Below are positions 1-5,840 of a DNA stretch of 11,719 nt, one piece after another. The position numbers were made by a program, and so were the translations under genes. This DNA is from Solirubrobacterales bacterium. GTDB taxonomy: Bacteria; Actinomycetota; Thermoleophilia; Solirubrobacterales; Solirubrobacteraceae. The number at the start of each line of letters is the position of its first letter. Position 1 is the first letter of the stretch. Below the pieces are notes generated by a model. It was given only the letters and a program-made list of their open reading frames with translations, did no database searches and had not been told where the DNA came from. The DNA lies in assembly GCA_015655225.1 (NCBI GenBank), contig JAATFK010000472.1:1-11719 (forward strand), given 5' to 3'.

Positions 1-785
1 ACACCTCGATCTGCATCGGCTGCAAGGCCTGCGAGGTCGCCTGCAAGGAGTGGAACGGGATCCCGGAGGACGGGCTCGACTGGACCGGCATGTCGCACGA
101 CAACAGCGGCGGCCTCAGCGGCGACACGTGGCGCCACGTCGCGTTCGTCGAGCAGCGCGTCCCCGTCGGCCAGCACGAGCCGAACTTCCAGCACGCGGGC
201 GTGGCGACCGACGAGGAGGGCTTCCGCTGGCTGATGTCCTCCGACGTCTGCAAGCACTGCACCGACGCCGCCTGCCTCGACGTCTGCCCGACTGGCGCGA
301 TCTTCCGCACCGAGTTCGGCACCGTCGTCGTGCAGGCGGACGTCTGCAACGGGTGCGGCTACTGCGTCCCGGCCTGCCCCTACGGGGTCCTCGACAAGCG
401 CGAGGAGGACGGGCGGATCTTCAAGTGCACGCTCTGCTATGACCGGCTCGGCGTCGGGCAGGAGCCGGCCTGCGCGAAGGCGTGCCCGACGAACTCGATC
501 CAGTTCGGCGAGGTCGAGGAACTGCGCGTGCGCGCCGCCGGGCGCGTCGAGACGCTGCACGAGGCGGGCGTCCCCGAGGCGCGCCTCTACGGCCACGACC
601 CCAGCGACGGCGTCGGCGGCGACGGCGCGTTCTTCCTCCTGCTCGACGAGCCCGAGGTCTACGGCCTGCCGCCCGACCCGATCGTCACGACGCGCGACCT
701 GCCGGCGATGTGGGCGCGTGTCGGGATCGCCGCGGGCGCGCTGGCGGCGGGCGTGGTCGCGTCGTTCGCGGGTGCGCGCCGGTGA
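1..785 (+). CDS. 4Fe-4S ferredoxin-type electron-transfer subunit, formate dehydrogenase beta-like (5' truncated)
   Basis: The reading frame is open from base 3 at the window edge, so the N-terminus is missing, probably only a few tens of residues. About 260 residues are visible. Four cysteine clusters are present in the order typical of FdnH/FdhB/HybA-type subunits: CIGCKACEVAC at the very start, CKHCTDAACLDVCP (about 250-288), CNGCGYCVPACP (about 346-380), and CTLC followed by CAKACP (about 427-486). These would hold four 4Fe-4S clusters that wire a molybdenum or tungsten catalytic subunit to the membrane. The C-terminus has one hydrophobic helix (about 712-775, Ala/Gly/Val-rich), as in beta subunits with a membrane anchor helix. 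The stop codon overlaps the GTG start of the NrfD gene (GTGA at 782-785), indicating translational coupling. The formate dehydrogenase assignment is by family resemblance; another DMSO-reductase-family enzyme would use a similar subunit, and the missing upstream catalytic gene decides. Confidence 0.88.
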   Translation, partial: TSICIGCKACEVACKEWNGIPEDGLDWTGMSHDNSGGLSGDTWRHVAFVEQRVPVGQHEPNFQHAGVATDEEGFRWLMSSDVCKHCTDAACLDVCPTGAIFRTEFGTVVVQADVCNGCGYCVPACPYGVLDKREEDGRIFKCTLCYDRLGVGQEPACAKACPTNSIQFGEVEELRVRAAGRVETLHEAGVPEARLYGHDPSDGVGGDGAFFLLLDEPEVYGLPPDPIVTTRDLPAMWARVGIAAGALAAGVVASFAGARR

Positions 786-1711
786 GCCCGAGACGAGGCA
801 AAGGGGACCGTCCGCCGCGCGACCATCCGGGCGACTCCTACTACGGCCAGCCGATCATCAACCCGCCCGTGTGGGAGGAGCTGGACATCGCCGGCTACCT
901 GTTCGCCGGCGGCCTCGCCGGCAGCTCATCCCTGCTTGCGGCGGGCGCGGACCTGACTGGCCGCCCGACGCTGGCACGGCGCTCGAAGGTCTGCGCGACC
1001 GCCGCGATCTCCGTCTCGCTCGTCGCCCTCGTGCACGACCTCGGGCGCCCGGCGCGGTTCCTCAACATGCTGCGCGTCTTCAAGCCGACCTCGCCGATGA
1101 GCGTCGGCGTCTGGCTCCTCGCCGCCTACGGGCCGCTGGCTGCAGTGGCCGCCGCGAGCGACGTCCTGGACCGGGCGGCGCGCACGGGCCGCGCCGCCGG
1201 GGCGGGCGCCGCGCTGCTGGCGCCGGGCGTCGCCTCCTACACCGCCGCGCTGATCGCCAACACGGCGGTGCCGGCGTGGCACGGCGGCCACCGCGAGCTG
1301 CCGTTCGTTTTCGTCGGCTCGGCCGCCGGCGCGGGCGCCGGCTTCGGCCTCGTCGCGGCGCCGCTGCGCGAGAACGACCCCGCGCGACGGCTCGCGGTCC
1401 TCGGCGCCGTGGGCGAGCTGGTCGCCGAGCAGCTGATGGAGCGGCGCCTCGGGCTCGTCGCCGAGACGCTGCACGACGGGCTCGCCGGGAGACGGCTGCG
1501 CGCGGCGAAGGCGCTGACGGCGGCCGGCGCGCTCGGGGCGGCGACGGTCGCGGGCCGCAGCCGCACCGGCGCCGCGCTGAGCGGCGCGGCCCTGCTGGCC
1601 GGCTCGGCGCTCACCCGCTTCGGCATCTTCGCGGCCGGGATGGCGTCGGCCGAGGACCCGAGATACACGGTCGCTCCGCAGCGCGAGCGACTGGCCAGAG
1701 CCGGGCAATAG
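782..1711 (+). CDS. nrfD: NrfD/PsrC-type membrane anchor subunit
   Basis: A 309-residue hydrophobic protein starting at GTG 782, which overlaps the stop of the Fe-S subunit by 4 nt; no better start lies nearby, and the coupling explains the lack of a clear ribosome-binding site. Hydrophobic, Ala/Gly-rich helices alternate with short Arg-rich loops, suggesting about 8 membrane segments. The segment DLGRPARFLNMLRVFKP followed by TSPMSVGVW (about residues 86-111) is the hallmark of the NrfD/polysulfide reductase anchor family. These subunits carry no haem; they bind quinone and pass electrons between the Fe-S subunit and the quinone pool. The start PPVWEELDIAGYLF is also typical. Together with its upstream neighbour this makes the rear end of a three-subunit oxidoreductase. 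A 6-bp hairpin spans the stop codon, so the operon probably ends here. Confidence 0.87.
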   Translation: MSPRRGKGDRPPRDHPGDSYYGQPIINPPVWEELDIAGYLFAGGLAGSSSLLAAGADLTGRPTLARRSKVCATAAISVSLVALVHDLGRPARFLNMLRVFKPTSPMSVGVWLLAAYGPLAAVAAASDVLDRAARTGRAAGAGAALLAPGVASYTAALIANTAVPAWHGGHRELPFVFVGSAAGAGAGFGLVAAPLRENDPARRLAVLGAVGELVAEQLMERRLGLVAETLHDGLAGRRLRAAKALTAAGALGAATVAGRSRTGAALSGAALLAGSALTRFGIFAAGMASAEDPRYTVAPQRERLARAGQ

Positions 1712-1717
1712 TGCCCG
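1702..1717 (+). terminator. short hairpin across the nrfD stop codon
   Basis: CGGGCA (1702-1707) and TGCCCG (1712-1717) are perfect complements around the 4-nt loop ATAG, which includes the TAG stop. No U-run follows (CTTACTGCT), which is common in high-GC actinobacteria. It is placed as a terminator, but the stem is short. Confidence 0.4.
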
Positions 1718-1738
1718 CTTACTGCTAGCGTGTGCGAA

Positions 1739-1840
1739 CCGTGGTCGGGGACCGCGGATCAGAGCTTGGTGGCACGGACCTCCCTCTCCCGGTCAAGGAA
1801 TCTGGGGAGGCGTCAGCGTCGAAATGCTCTCGCGCTGACG
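1739..1840. other. hairpin-rich intergenic region after nrfD (1712-1903)
   Basis: No coding signal was found in the 192 bases between nrfD and the TetR gene. Two inverted repeats occur before the promoter zone. CCGTGGTC (1739-1746) pairs with GACCGCGG (1750-1757) over a 3-nt loop with one G-T pair. CGTCAGCG (1811-1818) pairs perfectly with CGCTGACG (1833-1840) across 14 nt. A TANNNT box, TAGCGT at 1726-1731, could start a short leader or small RNA here but has no convincing -35. I do not recognise a known riboswitch class. Confidence 0.35.
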
Positions 1841-1850
1841 GTTGCGGACA

Positions 1851-1882
1851 GAACGGCCTCGCCGGCGACGGCGGGGCCGTTC
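1851..1882. promoter_or_regulatory. 32-bp inverted repeat upstream of the TetR gene, candidate operator
   Basis: GAACGGCCTCGCC (1851-1863) and GGCGGGGCCGTTC (1870-1882) are 13-bp arms with one G-T mismatch and a 6-nt spacer. The repeat ends 10 bp before the TAGGAT box, so it would cover the -35 zone, a usual site for autorepression by a TetR dimer. The outer arms AACGG/CCGTT recur in the inverted repeat on the other side of the TetR gene. The same bases could also form an RNA terminator for readthrough from nrfD. Confidence 0.45.
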
Positions 1883-1887
1883 GTCTG

Positions 1888-1898
1888 CGATTAGGATC
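1888..1898 (+). promoter_or_regulatory. -10 box TAGGAT of the TetR gene, likely leaderless
   Basis: The string CGATTAGGATC contains TAGGAT (1892-1897), a TANNNT -10 box. Its last base is 6 nt before the ATG, so transcription would begin at or next to the start codon. The same extended motif (CGATTAGGCTC) occurs before the small gene at 7648. AGGAT could instead act as a weak Shine-Dalgarno sequence; the sequence alone does not separate the two readings. Confidence 0.45.
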
Positions 1899-1903
1899 TT
1901 CGA

Positions 1904-2500
1904 ATGACCACCGAGCAGAAGTCGCTCAGGGCGGACGCACGGCGCAATCGCAACGCGATCCTCGCCGCCGCTCGGCGGGTCTTCGCCGAGCGCGGCTTCG
2001 ACGCGCCGCTCGACCTGATCGCGCACGAGGCGGGCGTCGGTCGCGGGACGCAGTACCGCCACTTCCCCACGCGCGAGTGCCTGATCGAGGCGATCTTCGA
2101 CGACAACTTCGAGGCGACCGAGCGGATGGTCGCGTCGGTCGAGGACCCGGCCGACGGCTACGTCCAGATCCTGCTGCTGGTGGTCGACCAGATGATCGAG
2201 AACCGCGGCTTCCTCGACGTCTTCGACGAGCGCGTCGTCGCGCCCGAGGTGCAGCAGGGCTACGGCGAGCGACTGCTCGCGATCGTCAGACCCGCGCTCG
2301 AGCGCGCGCAGGCGGCCGGTCGCGTCCGCTGCGACCTGCGCGTCGAGGACACGCTGGTGCTCCTGCGGATGCTCGGCGCGGTGACGCAGCCGCCGGGGGT
2401 CGGCTACCCGCCCGCCCTGGTCGAGCGCGGCATAGCGCTCGTGCTCGAATCGATCGAGCCGGACCCGAGGCTCCCCCTCGACGGTTCCGACCCCCGCTAG
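1904..2500 (+). CDS. TetR/AcrR-family transcriptional regulator
   Basis: A 198-residue protein, the normal length for the family. The N-terminal DNA-binding domain is clear: RRNRNAILAAARRVFAERGF (about residues 13-32), then the helix-turn-helix with LDLIAHEAGVGRGTQYRHFP (36-55) and the TetR signature continuation TRECLIEAIF. The rest is a helical ligand-binding and dimerisation domain without recognisable ligand residues; the profile resembles the SbtR-like C-terminal group. It stands alone between two hairpin-rich spacers. Its own promoter zone and the promoter zone of the downstream quinohaemoprotein gene each hold an inverted repeat, so autoregulation and control of the downstream gene are plausible but inferred. 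The ATG at 1904 is supported by TAGGAT just upstream and by the domain starting at the expected distance. Only one of its arginines is AGA, in contrast with the next gene. Confidence 0.92.
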   Translation: MTTEQKSLRADARRNRNAILAAARRVFAERGFDAPLDLIAHEAGVGRGTQYRHFPTRECLIEAIFDDNFEATERMVASVEDPADGYVQILLLVVDQMIENRGFLDVFDERVVAPEVQQGYGERLLAIVRPALERAQAAGRVRCDLRVEDTLVLLRMLGAVTQPPGVGYPPALVERGIALVLESIEPDPRLPLDGSDPR

Positions 2501-2522
2501 GCCAGGAAAACTGTCGGAAACG

Positions 2523-2546
2523 CAAACGGGCATCGCAGCCCGTTTG
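2523..2546. promoter_or_regulatory. perfect 24-bp inverted repeat, candidate operator or terminator
   Basis: CAAACGGGC (2523-2531) and GCCCGTTTG (2538-2546) are perfect 9-bp arms around ATCGCA. It lies 23 nt after the TetR stop and 4 bp before the TAGCTT box of the next gene, so it occupies the -35 to -10 spacer of that promoter. This position favours an operator for the adjacent TetR protein. As RNA it could end the TetR transcript, though no U-run follows. Confidence 0.5.
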
Positions 2547-2550
2547 GTGA

Positions 2551-2556
2551 TAGCTT
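2551..2556 (+). promoter_or_regulatory. possible -10 box TAGCTT for the quinohaemoprotein gene
   Basis: TAGCTT fits TANNNT and would place the transcription start near 2563, just before the first helix of the structured leader. No good -35 hexamer is visible about 17 nt upstream, so the promoter call is weak and depends on position. Confidence 0.3.
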
Positions 2557-2567
2557 CCGGATGCTCT

Positions 2568-2638
2568 CGTGGAGGCGGGCGATCGCTCGGGCGCCCCACG
2601 GCTTCGGTCTAACTGACGAGACCGGAGTGGTTGGGGCG
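2568..2638 (+). ncRNA. structured 5' leader with two mutually exclusive folds
   Basis: Fold A pairs CGTGG+GGCG (2568-2572, 2574-2577, one bulged A) with CGCCCCACG (2592-2600). Fold B pairs CGCCCCA (2592-2598) with TGGGGCG (2632-2638), enclosing a second helix CTTCGGTCT (2602-2610) with AGACCGGAG (2619-2627), which has one G-U pair and an 8-nt loop. Bases 2592-2598 are used by both, so A and B cannot coexist. This is the layout of a cis-acting switch, but no known riboswitch core is recognised and GC-rich DNA makes chance helices likely. Confidence 0.35.
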
Positions 2639-2664
2639 TAGTGACCGCGATGAGTTTCTTGACC

Positions 2665-2670
2665 GAGGAG
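2665..2670 (+). promoter_or_regulatory. ribosome-binding site of the quinohaemoprotein gene
   Basis: GAGGAG ends 6 nt before ATG 2677 and selects that start. The out-of-frame ATG at 2673 is only 2 nt away from it and is unlikely to be used. Confidence 0.7.
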
Positions 2671-2676
2671 TGATGC

Positions 2677-4767
2677 ATGCACACGGATGACACCGTCGGC
2701 GGCCCGAGAGGGACGCGTCGGTTGTATCTGCTTCCCCTGCTGGCCGCGGCAATTGCCGCACTGCTGGTCGTAGCCGGCTGTGGTGGCGGGAGCAAGAGCA
2801 CGACGACCGCCGCGAGTGCTCCGGCCACGACGCCGCCGGCCACCACGCCGGCGACGACGACGACCGCCACCACGGCGACCACGTCGACCACCCCCGCTGC
2901 CACCGCCGGCACGGGCTGGACGCTGCCGAACGCCGACCTGGCGAACACGCGCAGCGTGGCGTCGCAGATCAGATCGTCGAACGTCAGCCAGCTCGGCCTG
3001 GCCTGGTCGGTGCCGATCAGAGGCAACGGCACGTTCGGCAACTACGCCACGACGCCCGTCGTCGTGGACGGCGTCGTCTACACGCAGAACCTGACCTCTG
3101 ACGTCGAGGCGATCGACTTCAGAACCGGCAGAGTGCTGTGGACGAGAGCGTACAACTCGCCGGACACGGGTCCGAACGGCGTCTCCGTCGTGGACGGCAG
3201 AGTCTATGGCGCGACCGCGTCGAACGCCTTCGCTCTGAGCGCCAGAACGGGCGAGCAGCTGTGGAGCAGAAGACTGATCCGGAACGCGAACGAGGGCATC
3301 GACATGGCCCCGGGCGTGAACAACGGGACCGTCTACGTCTCCACGGTGCCGGGCAACCCGAGAGCGTTCTACGCCGGCAACGGCCAGGCGATCCTCTGGG
3401 CGATGGACGCGAACACGGGTGCCGTCAGATGGAAGTGGGACGAGGTCCCGGCTTCCCTCTGGGGCAACAAGAGAGTCAACTCCGGTGGCGGTCAGTGGGA
3501 GCCCCCGGCCTTCGACGCCGACGGCAACGTCTACCTGAACGTCGCCAACCCGGCCCCGTTCAACGGCTCCAGCCCGAACAGACCGTCGGCGGACAGAAAG
3601 GCCGCGTTCGGCGGCTCGCGTCCCGGCGCGAACCTCTACACCGACTCGGTCGTCAAGCTCGACGCCAGCAGCGGCAGACTGCTGTGGCACTACCAGCTGA
3701 CCCCGCACGACGTCTACGACTGGGACCTCAACAACTCCCCGCTGCTCGCGACCGCGAACGGCAGACAGGTCGTCATCTCCGCCGGCAAGGGCGGCCAGGC
3801 GATCGCGAACGACGCGACCACCGGCAGACTCCTGTGGAGAACCGCGGTCGGCAGACACAACGGCCACGACAGAGACAACCTGTACGCGATGAGACGGGAC
3901 TTCAGCAGACTGCCGGACCCCGCCAGCAGCTACAGCGTGCTCCCGGGCGAGTTCGGCGGCGTCGAGTCGCCGTACGCCTCCGACGGCACGAACGTCTACT
4001 TCGCGATCGTGAACCTGCCGGGCCTCGTCAGAAGACAGGTCGAGGCCCCGGCCTCGCCGACGGCCGGCACCGGTGAGCTGGTGGCCCTCAACATCGCCAC
4101 CGGCAGAGTCGTCTGGGATCACAGATTCAGACAGTCGGCCTACGGCGCCGCGGCGGTCACGAACGACCTCGTCTTCACGACGACGTTCGACGGCACGCTC
4201 TACGCGCTCAACACCAGAACCGGTGACGTCGCGTGGTCGAGAAGACTGCCGGCCGGCACCAACGCTCCGGTCGGGATCAACGACGACACCGTCTTCGCGG
4301 CCGCCACGATCCCCACCAGCGCATCCGAGAGACCGGTGCTCGTCGCCTACCGTCTCGGCGCCACCGGCTCGGCCGGCGGCACGAGCACGACCAGCACGAC
4401 GGCGACCACGCCGTCGACGACGGCGACGACGCCGCCGGCCACGACCAGCACCACGAGCACCAGCGCCAGCAGCGGCGGCGCGGGCAACGCGACGGCGGGC
4501 AGAGCGGTCTTCACGACCAACTGCGCCAGCTGCCACACGCTCGCGGACGCCGGCTCGTCCGGCACCGTCGGTCCGAACCTGGACCAGCTGAGACCGAACG
4601 ACGCCCTCGTCAGCAGACAGGTGACGAACGGTGGCGGCGGCATGCCCGCCTTCGGCGGTCAGCTCTCGGCGAGCGACATCGCGAACGTCGCGGCGTACGT
4701 CTCGTCGGTCGCCGGCAGAAGAGGCGCCAGAAGCGCTCCCGCCCCGGCGGGCGCCGGAACCCCGTAG
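2677..4767 (+). CDS. Lipoprotein PQQ-type beta-propeller dehydrogenase with C-terminal cytochrome c (quinohaemoprotein)
   Basis: The 696-residue protein begins with a lipoprotein signal: RR at 14-15, a hydrophobic run, then VAGC with Cys35. A Thr/Ala/Pro linker (about 39-80) leads into a PQQ-type propeller (about 80-565) showing seven [ST]Gx(3)W blade repeats (TGRVLW, TGEQLW, TGAVRW, SGRLLW, TGRLLW, TGRVVW, TGDVAW). PHDVYDWD (343-350) matches the segment carrying the catalytic Asp in quinoprotein alcohol dehydrogenases. A second Thr-rich linker (about 568-605) precedes a class I cytochrome c with CASCH (Cys616, Cys619, His620) and the axial Met656 in GMPAF. The vicinal disulfide of methanol and ethanol dehydrogenases is absent: the only cysteines are the lipobox and haem ones. 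It probably oxidises an alcohol-like substrate outside the membrane and passes electrons to its own haem; substrate and PQQ dependence are not proven. 38 of 45 Arg codons are AGA, while other codons end mainly in G/C. Confidence 0.85.
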   Translation: MHTDDTVGGPRGTRRLYLLPLLAAAIAALLVVAGCGGGSKSTTTAASAPATTPPATTPATTTTATTATTSTTPAATAGTGWTLPNADLANTRSVASQIRSSNVSQLGLAWSVPIRGNGTFGNYATTPVVVDGVVYTQNLTSDVEAIDFRTGRVLWTRAYNSPDTGPNGVSVVDGRVYGATASNAFALSARTGEQLWSRRLIRNANEGIDMAPGVNNGTVYVSTVPGNPRAFYAGNGQAILWAMDANTGAVRWKWDEVPASLWGNKRVNSGGGQWEPPAFDADGNVYLNVANPAPFNGSSPNRPSADRKAAFGGSRPGANLYTDSVVKLDASSGRLLWHYQLTPHDVYDWDLNNSPLLATANGRQVVISAGKGGQAIANDATTGRLLWRTAVGRHNGHDRDNLYAMRRDFSRLPDPASSYSVLPGEFGGVESPYASDGTNVYFAIVNLPGLVRRQVEAPASPTAGTGELVALNIATGRVVWDHRFRQSAYGAAAVTNDLVFTTTFDGTLYALNTRTGDVAWSRRLPAGTNAPVGINDDTVFAAATIPTSASERPVLVAYRLGATGSAGGTSTTSTTATTPSTTATTPPATTSTTSTSASSGGAGNATAGRAVFTTNCASCHTLADAGSSGTVGPNLDQLRPNDALVSRQVTNGGGGMPAFGGQLSASDIANVAAYVSSVAGRRGARSAPAPAGAGTP
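2791..2916 (+). repeat. Thr/Ala/Pro-rich linker repeat 1
   Basis: Low-complexity ACG/ACC/GCC codons encode about 40 residues, mostly Thr, Ala and Pro, between the lipid-anchored Cys35 and the propeller. Such linkers hold a domain away from the membrane through the cell wall and may be O-glycosylated in actinobacteria (inference). Confidence 0.7.
4378..4490 (+). repeat. Thr/Ser-rich linker repeat 2
   Basis: A second low-complexity stretch, rich in Thr and Ser, joins the propeller to the cytochrome c domain. The two linkers have near-identical composition and flank the propeller symmetrically. Confidence 0.7.
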
Positions 4768-4773
4768 CGCAAT

Positions 4774-4844
4774 CGACCCGTGCGCGGGTCGGAGGCAGAC
4801 GCCTCCGGCCCGCGCCGGATCGACGCTTTCCGGGAAGATCCCGG
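4774..4844 (+). terminator. array of four consecutive hairpins between the quinohaemoprotein and MDR genes
   Basis: The 107-nt spacer 4768-4874 has four small stems: CGACCCG/CGGGTCG (4774-4780/4785-4791, loop TGCG); CGGAGGC/GCCTCCG (4790-4796/4801-4807, loop AGAC); CCGGC/GCCGG (4805-4809/4814-4818); CCGGGA/TCCCGG (4830-4835/4839-4844, loop AGA). The first three overlap by 1-3 bases at their edges, so neighbours compete for those pairs. The first begins 6 nt after the stop codon and is the best terminator candidate, though no U-run follows. The last sits 13 nt before the next ribosome-binding site. Confidence 0.5.
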
Positions 4845-4874
4845 CGGACCACCACTCGAGGAGGGGCCCCGCCG

Positions 4875-5840
4875 ATGCTTGCCGTCCACGCCGTCTCGTT
4901 CGCTCCGGACGACCCACTCACAGGGTTGCGCGTCGGTGACCTGCCGGAGCCGGAGGTCCCGGACGGCTGGACCACGGTCCAGGTGAGAGCGGCGACGCTC
5001 AACCACCACGACCTCTGGTCGCTGAGAGGCGTTGGCCTGCGCGAGGAGCAGCTGCCGATGATCCTCGGCACCGACGCCGCCGGCATCGACGAGGACGGCA
5101 ACGAGGTGCTCGTCCACGCCGTCATCTCCTCGCCCGACTGGCGTGGCGACGAGACGCTCGACCCCTCGCGCTCGCTCCTCTCCGAGAGACATCAGGGCGC
5201 CTTCGCGGAGCGGCTCGCGGTCCCGCGCGGGAATCTCGTCCCCAAGCCGCCGGAGCTGAGCTTCGAGGAAGCCGCCTGCCTGCCGACGGCGTGGCTGACC
5301 GCGTACCGGATGCTCTTCACGCGCGGGACCATTCCACCCGGCGCGACGATCCTCGTCCAGGGCGCGGGCGGCGGCGTCGCGAGCGCGGCGATCGCGCTCG
5401 GGCGCGCCGCCGGCATCCGCGTGTGGGCGACGAGCCGCTCAGAGTCGAAGCGCGAGCAGGCGCTCGCGCTCGGCGCCGACGCCGTCTTCGACTCGGGCGC
5501 GCGGCTGCCCGAGCGGGTCGACGCGGTGATCGAGACGGTCGGCGCGGCGACCTGGTCGCACTCGCTCAGATCGCTGAAGCCGGGCGGGACCGTCGTCGTC
5601 TCCGGCGCCACGAGCGGGGCGAGCCCGCCGGCCGACCTGAACCGCGTCTTCTTCCTCCAGCTGTCGGTCGTCGGCTCGACGATGGGGACGCGGGAGGAGC
5701 TTGGGCGCCTCACGACGCTGATGCTCTCGACCGGCCTGCGCCCGACGATCCAGTCCTCCTACCCCCTCGCCGACGCCGCCGAGGGCTTCCGCGAGCTGGC
5801 CGCCGGCGAGGTCTTCGGGAAGATCGTCTTCACCGTCTGA
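4875..5840 (+). CDS. Zinc-independent MDR-family oxidoreductase (quinone oxidoreductase/enoyl reductase-like)
   Basis: A 321-residue protein of the medium-chain dehydrogenase/reductase superfamily. ATG 4875 is chosen because GAGGAGGGG (4858-4866) lies 8 nt upstream and the fold starts there. The GroES-like N-terminal half contains VQVRAATLNHHDLWSLRG and PMILGTDAAGIDEDG. The Rossmann half has ILVQGAGGGVASAAIALG (the NAD(P)-binding glycine motif), then ATSRSESKREQALALGADAVF, in which the Ser/Arg pair suggests NADPH preference. The only cysteine is in EEAACLPTAW and none of the zinc ligands of true alcohol dehydrogenases is present, so it should be a zinc-free reductase of quinones, enones or similar. 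The hairpin array upstream probably separates it from the quinohaemoprotein gene. Its last 11 bases overlap the convergent nitronate monooxygenase gene. Only 4 of 23 arginines are AGA. Confidence 0.88.
   Translation: MLAVHAVSFAPDDPLTGLRVGDLPEPEVPDGWTTVQVRAATLNHHDLWSLRGVGLREEQLPMILGTDAAGIDEDGNEVLVHAVISSPDWRGDETLDPSRSLLSERHQGAFAERLAVPRGNLVPKPPELSFEEAACLPTAWLTAYRMLFTRGTIPPGATILVQGAGGGVASAAIALGRAAGIRVWATSRSESKREQALALGADAVFDSGARLPERVDAVIETVGAATWSHSLRSLKPGGTVVVSGATSGASPPADLNRVFFLQLSVVGSTMGTREELGRLTTLMLSTGLRPTIQSSYPLADAAEGFRELAAGEVFGKIVFTV

Noticed and set aside
1739..1880. Known riboswitch (cobalamin, TPP, glycine, FMN) after nrfD
   Set aside because: Hairpins are present but none of the conserved core strings of these classes could be found.
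2516..2544. GGAAAC ... CGTT as an ECF sigma factor promoter
   Set aside because: The spacing between the two elements is about 19-20 nt rather than 16-17, and CGTT is part of the inverted repeat.
2673..2675. ATG at 2673 as the start of the quinohaemoprotein
   Set aside because: It is in a different frame and only 2 nt from GAGGAG; ATG 2677 leads straight into the lipoprotein signal.
4378..4490. ACG-rich low-complexity DNA as a possible microsatellite or CRISPR-like repeat
   Set aside because: It is in frame and codes for a Thr/Ser linker; there are no regular spacers.
2677..4767. AGA-rich gene as recently acquired foreign DNA
   Set aside because: Only arginine codons deviate; the other amino acids keep G/C-ending codons like the neighbours, which does not fit an AT-richer donor.
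2497..4917. 806-codon open frame on the minus strand, opposite the quinohaemoprotein gene
   Set aside because: Its product is a low-complexity run of Arg, Gly, Val and Asp with no domain; it is the antisense shadow of a GC-rich gene whose plus-strand product has clear domains and motifs.
4875..5840. Zinc-dependent alcohol dehydrogenase
   Set aside because: Only one cysteine exists and the catalytic and structural zinc ligands are missing; the zinc-free quinone reductase branch fits better.
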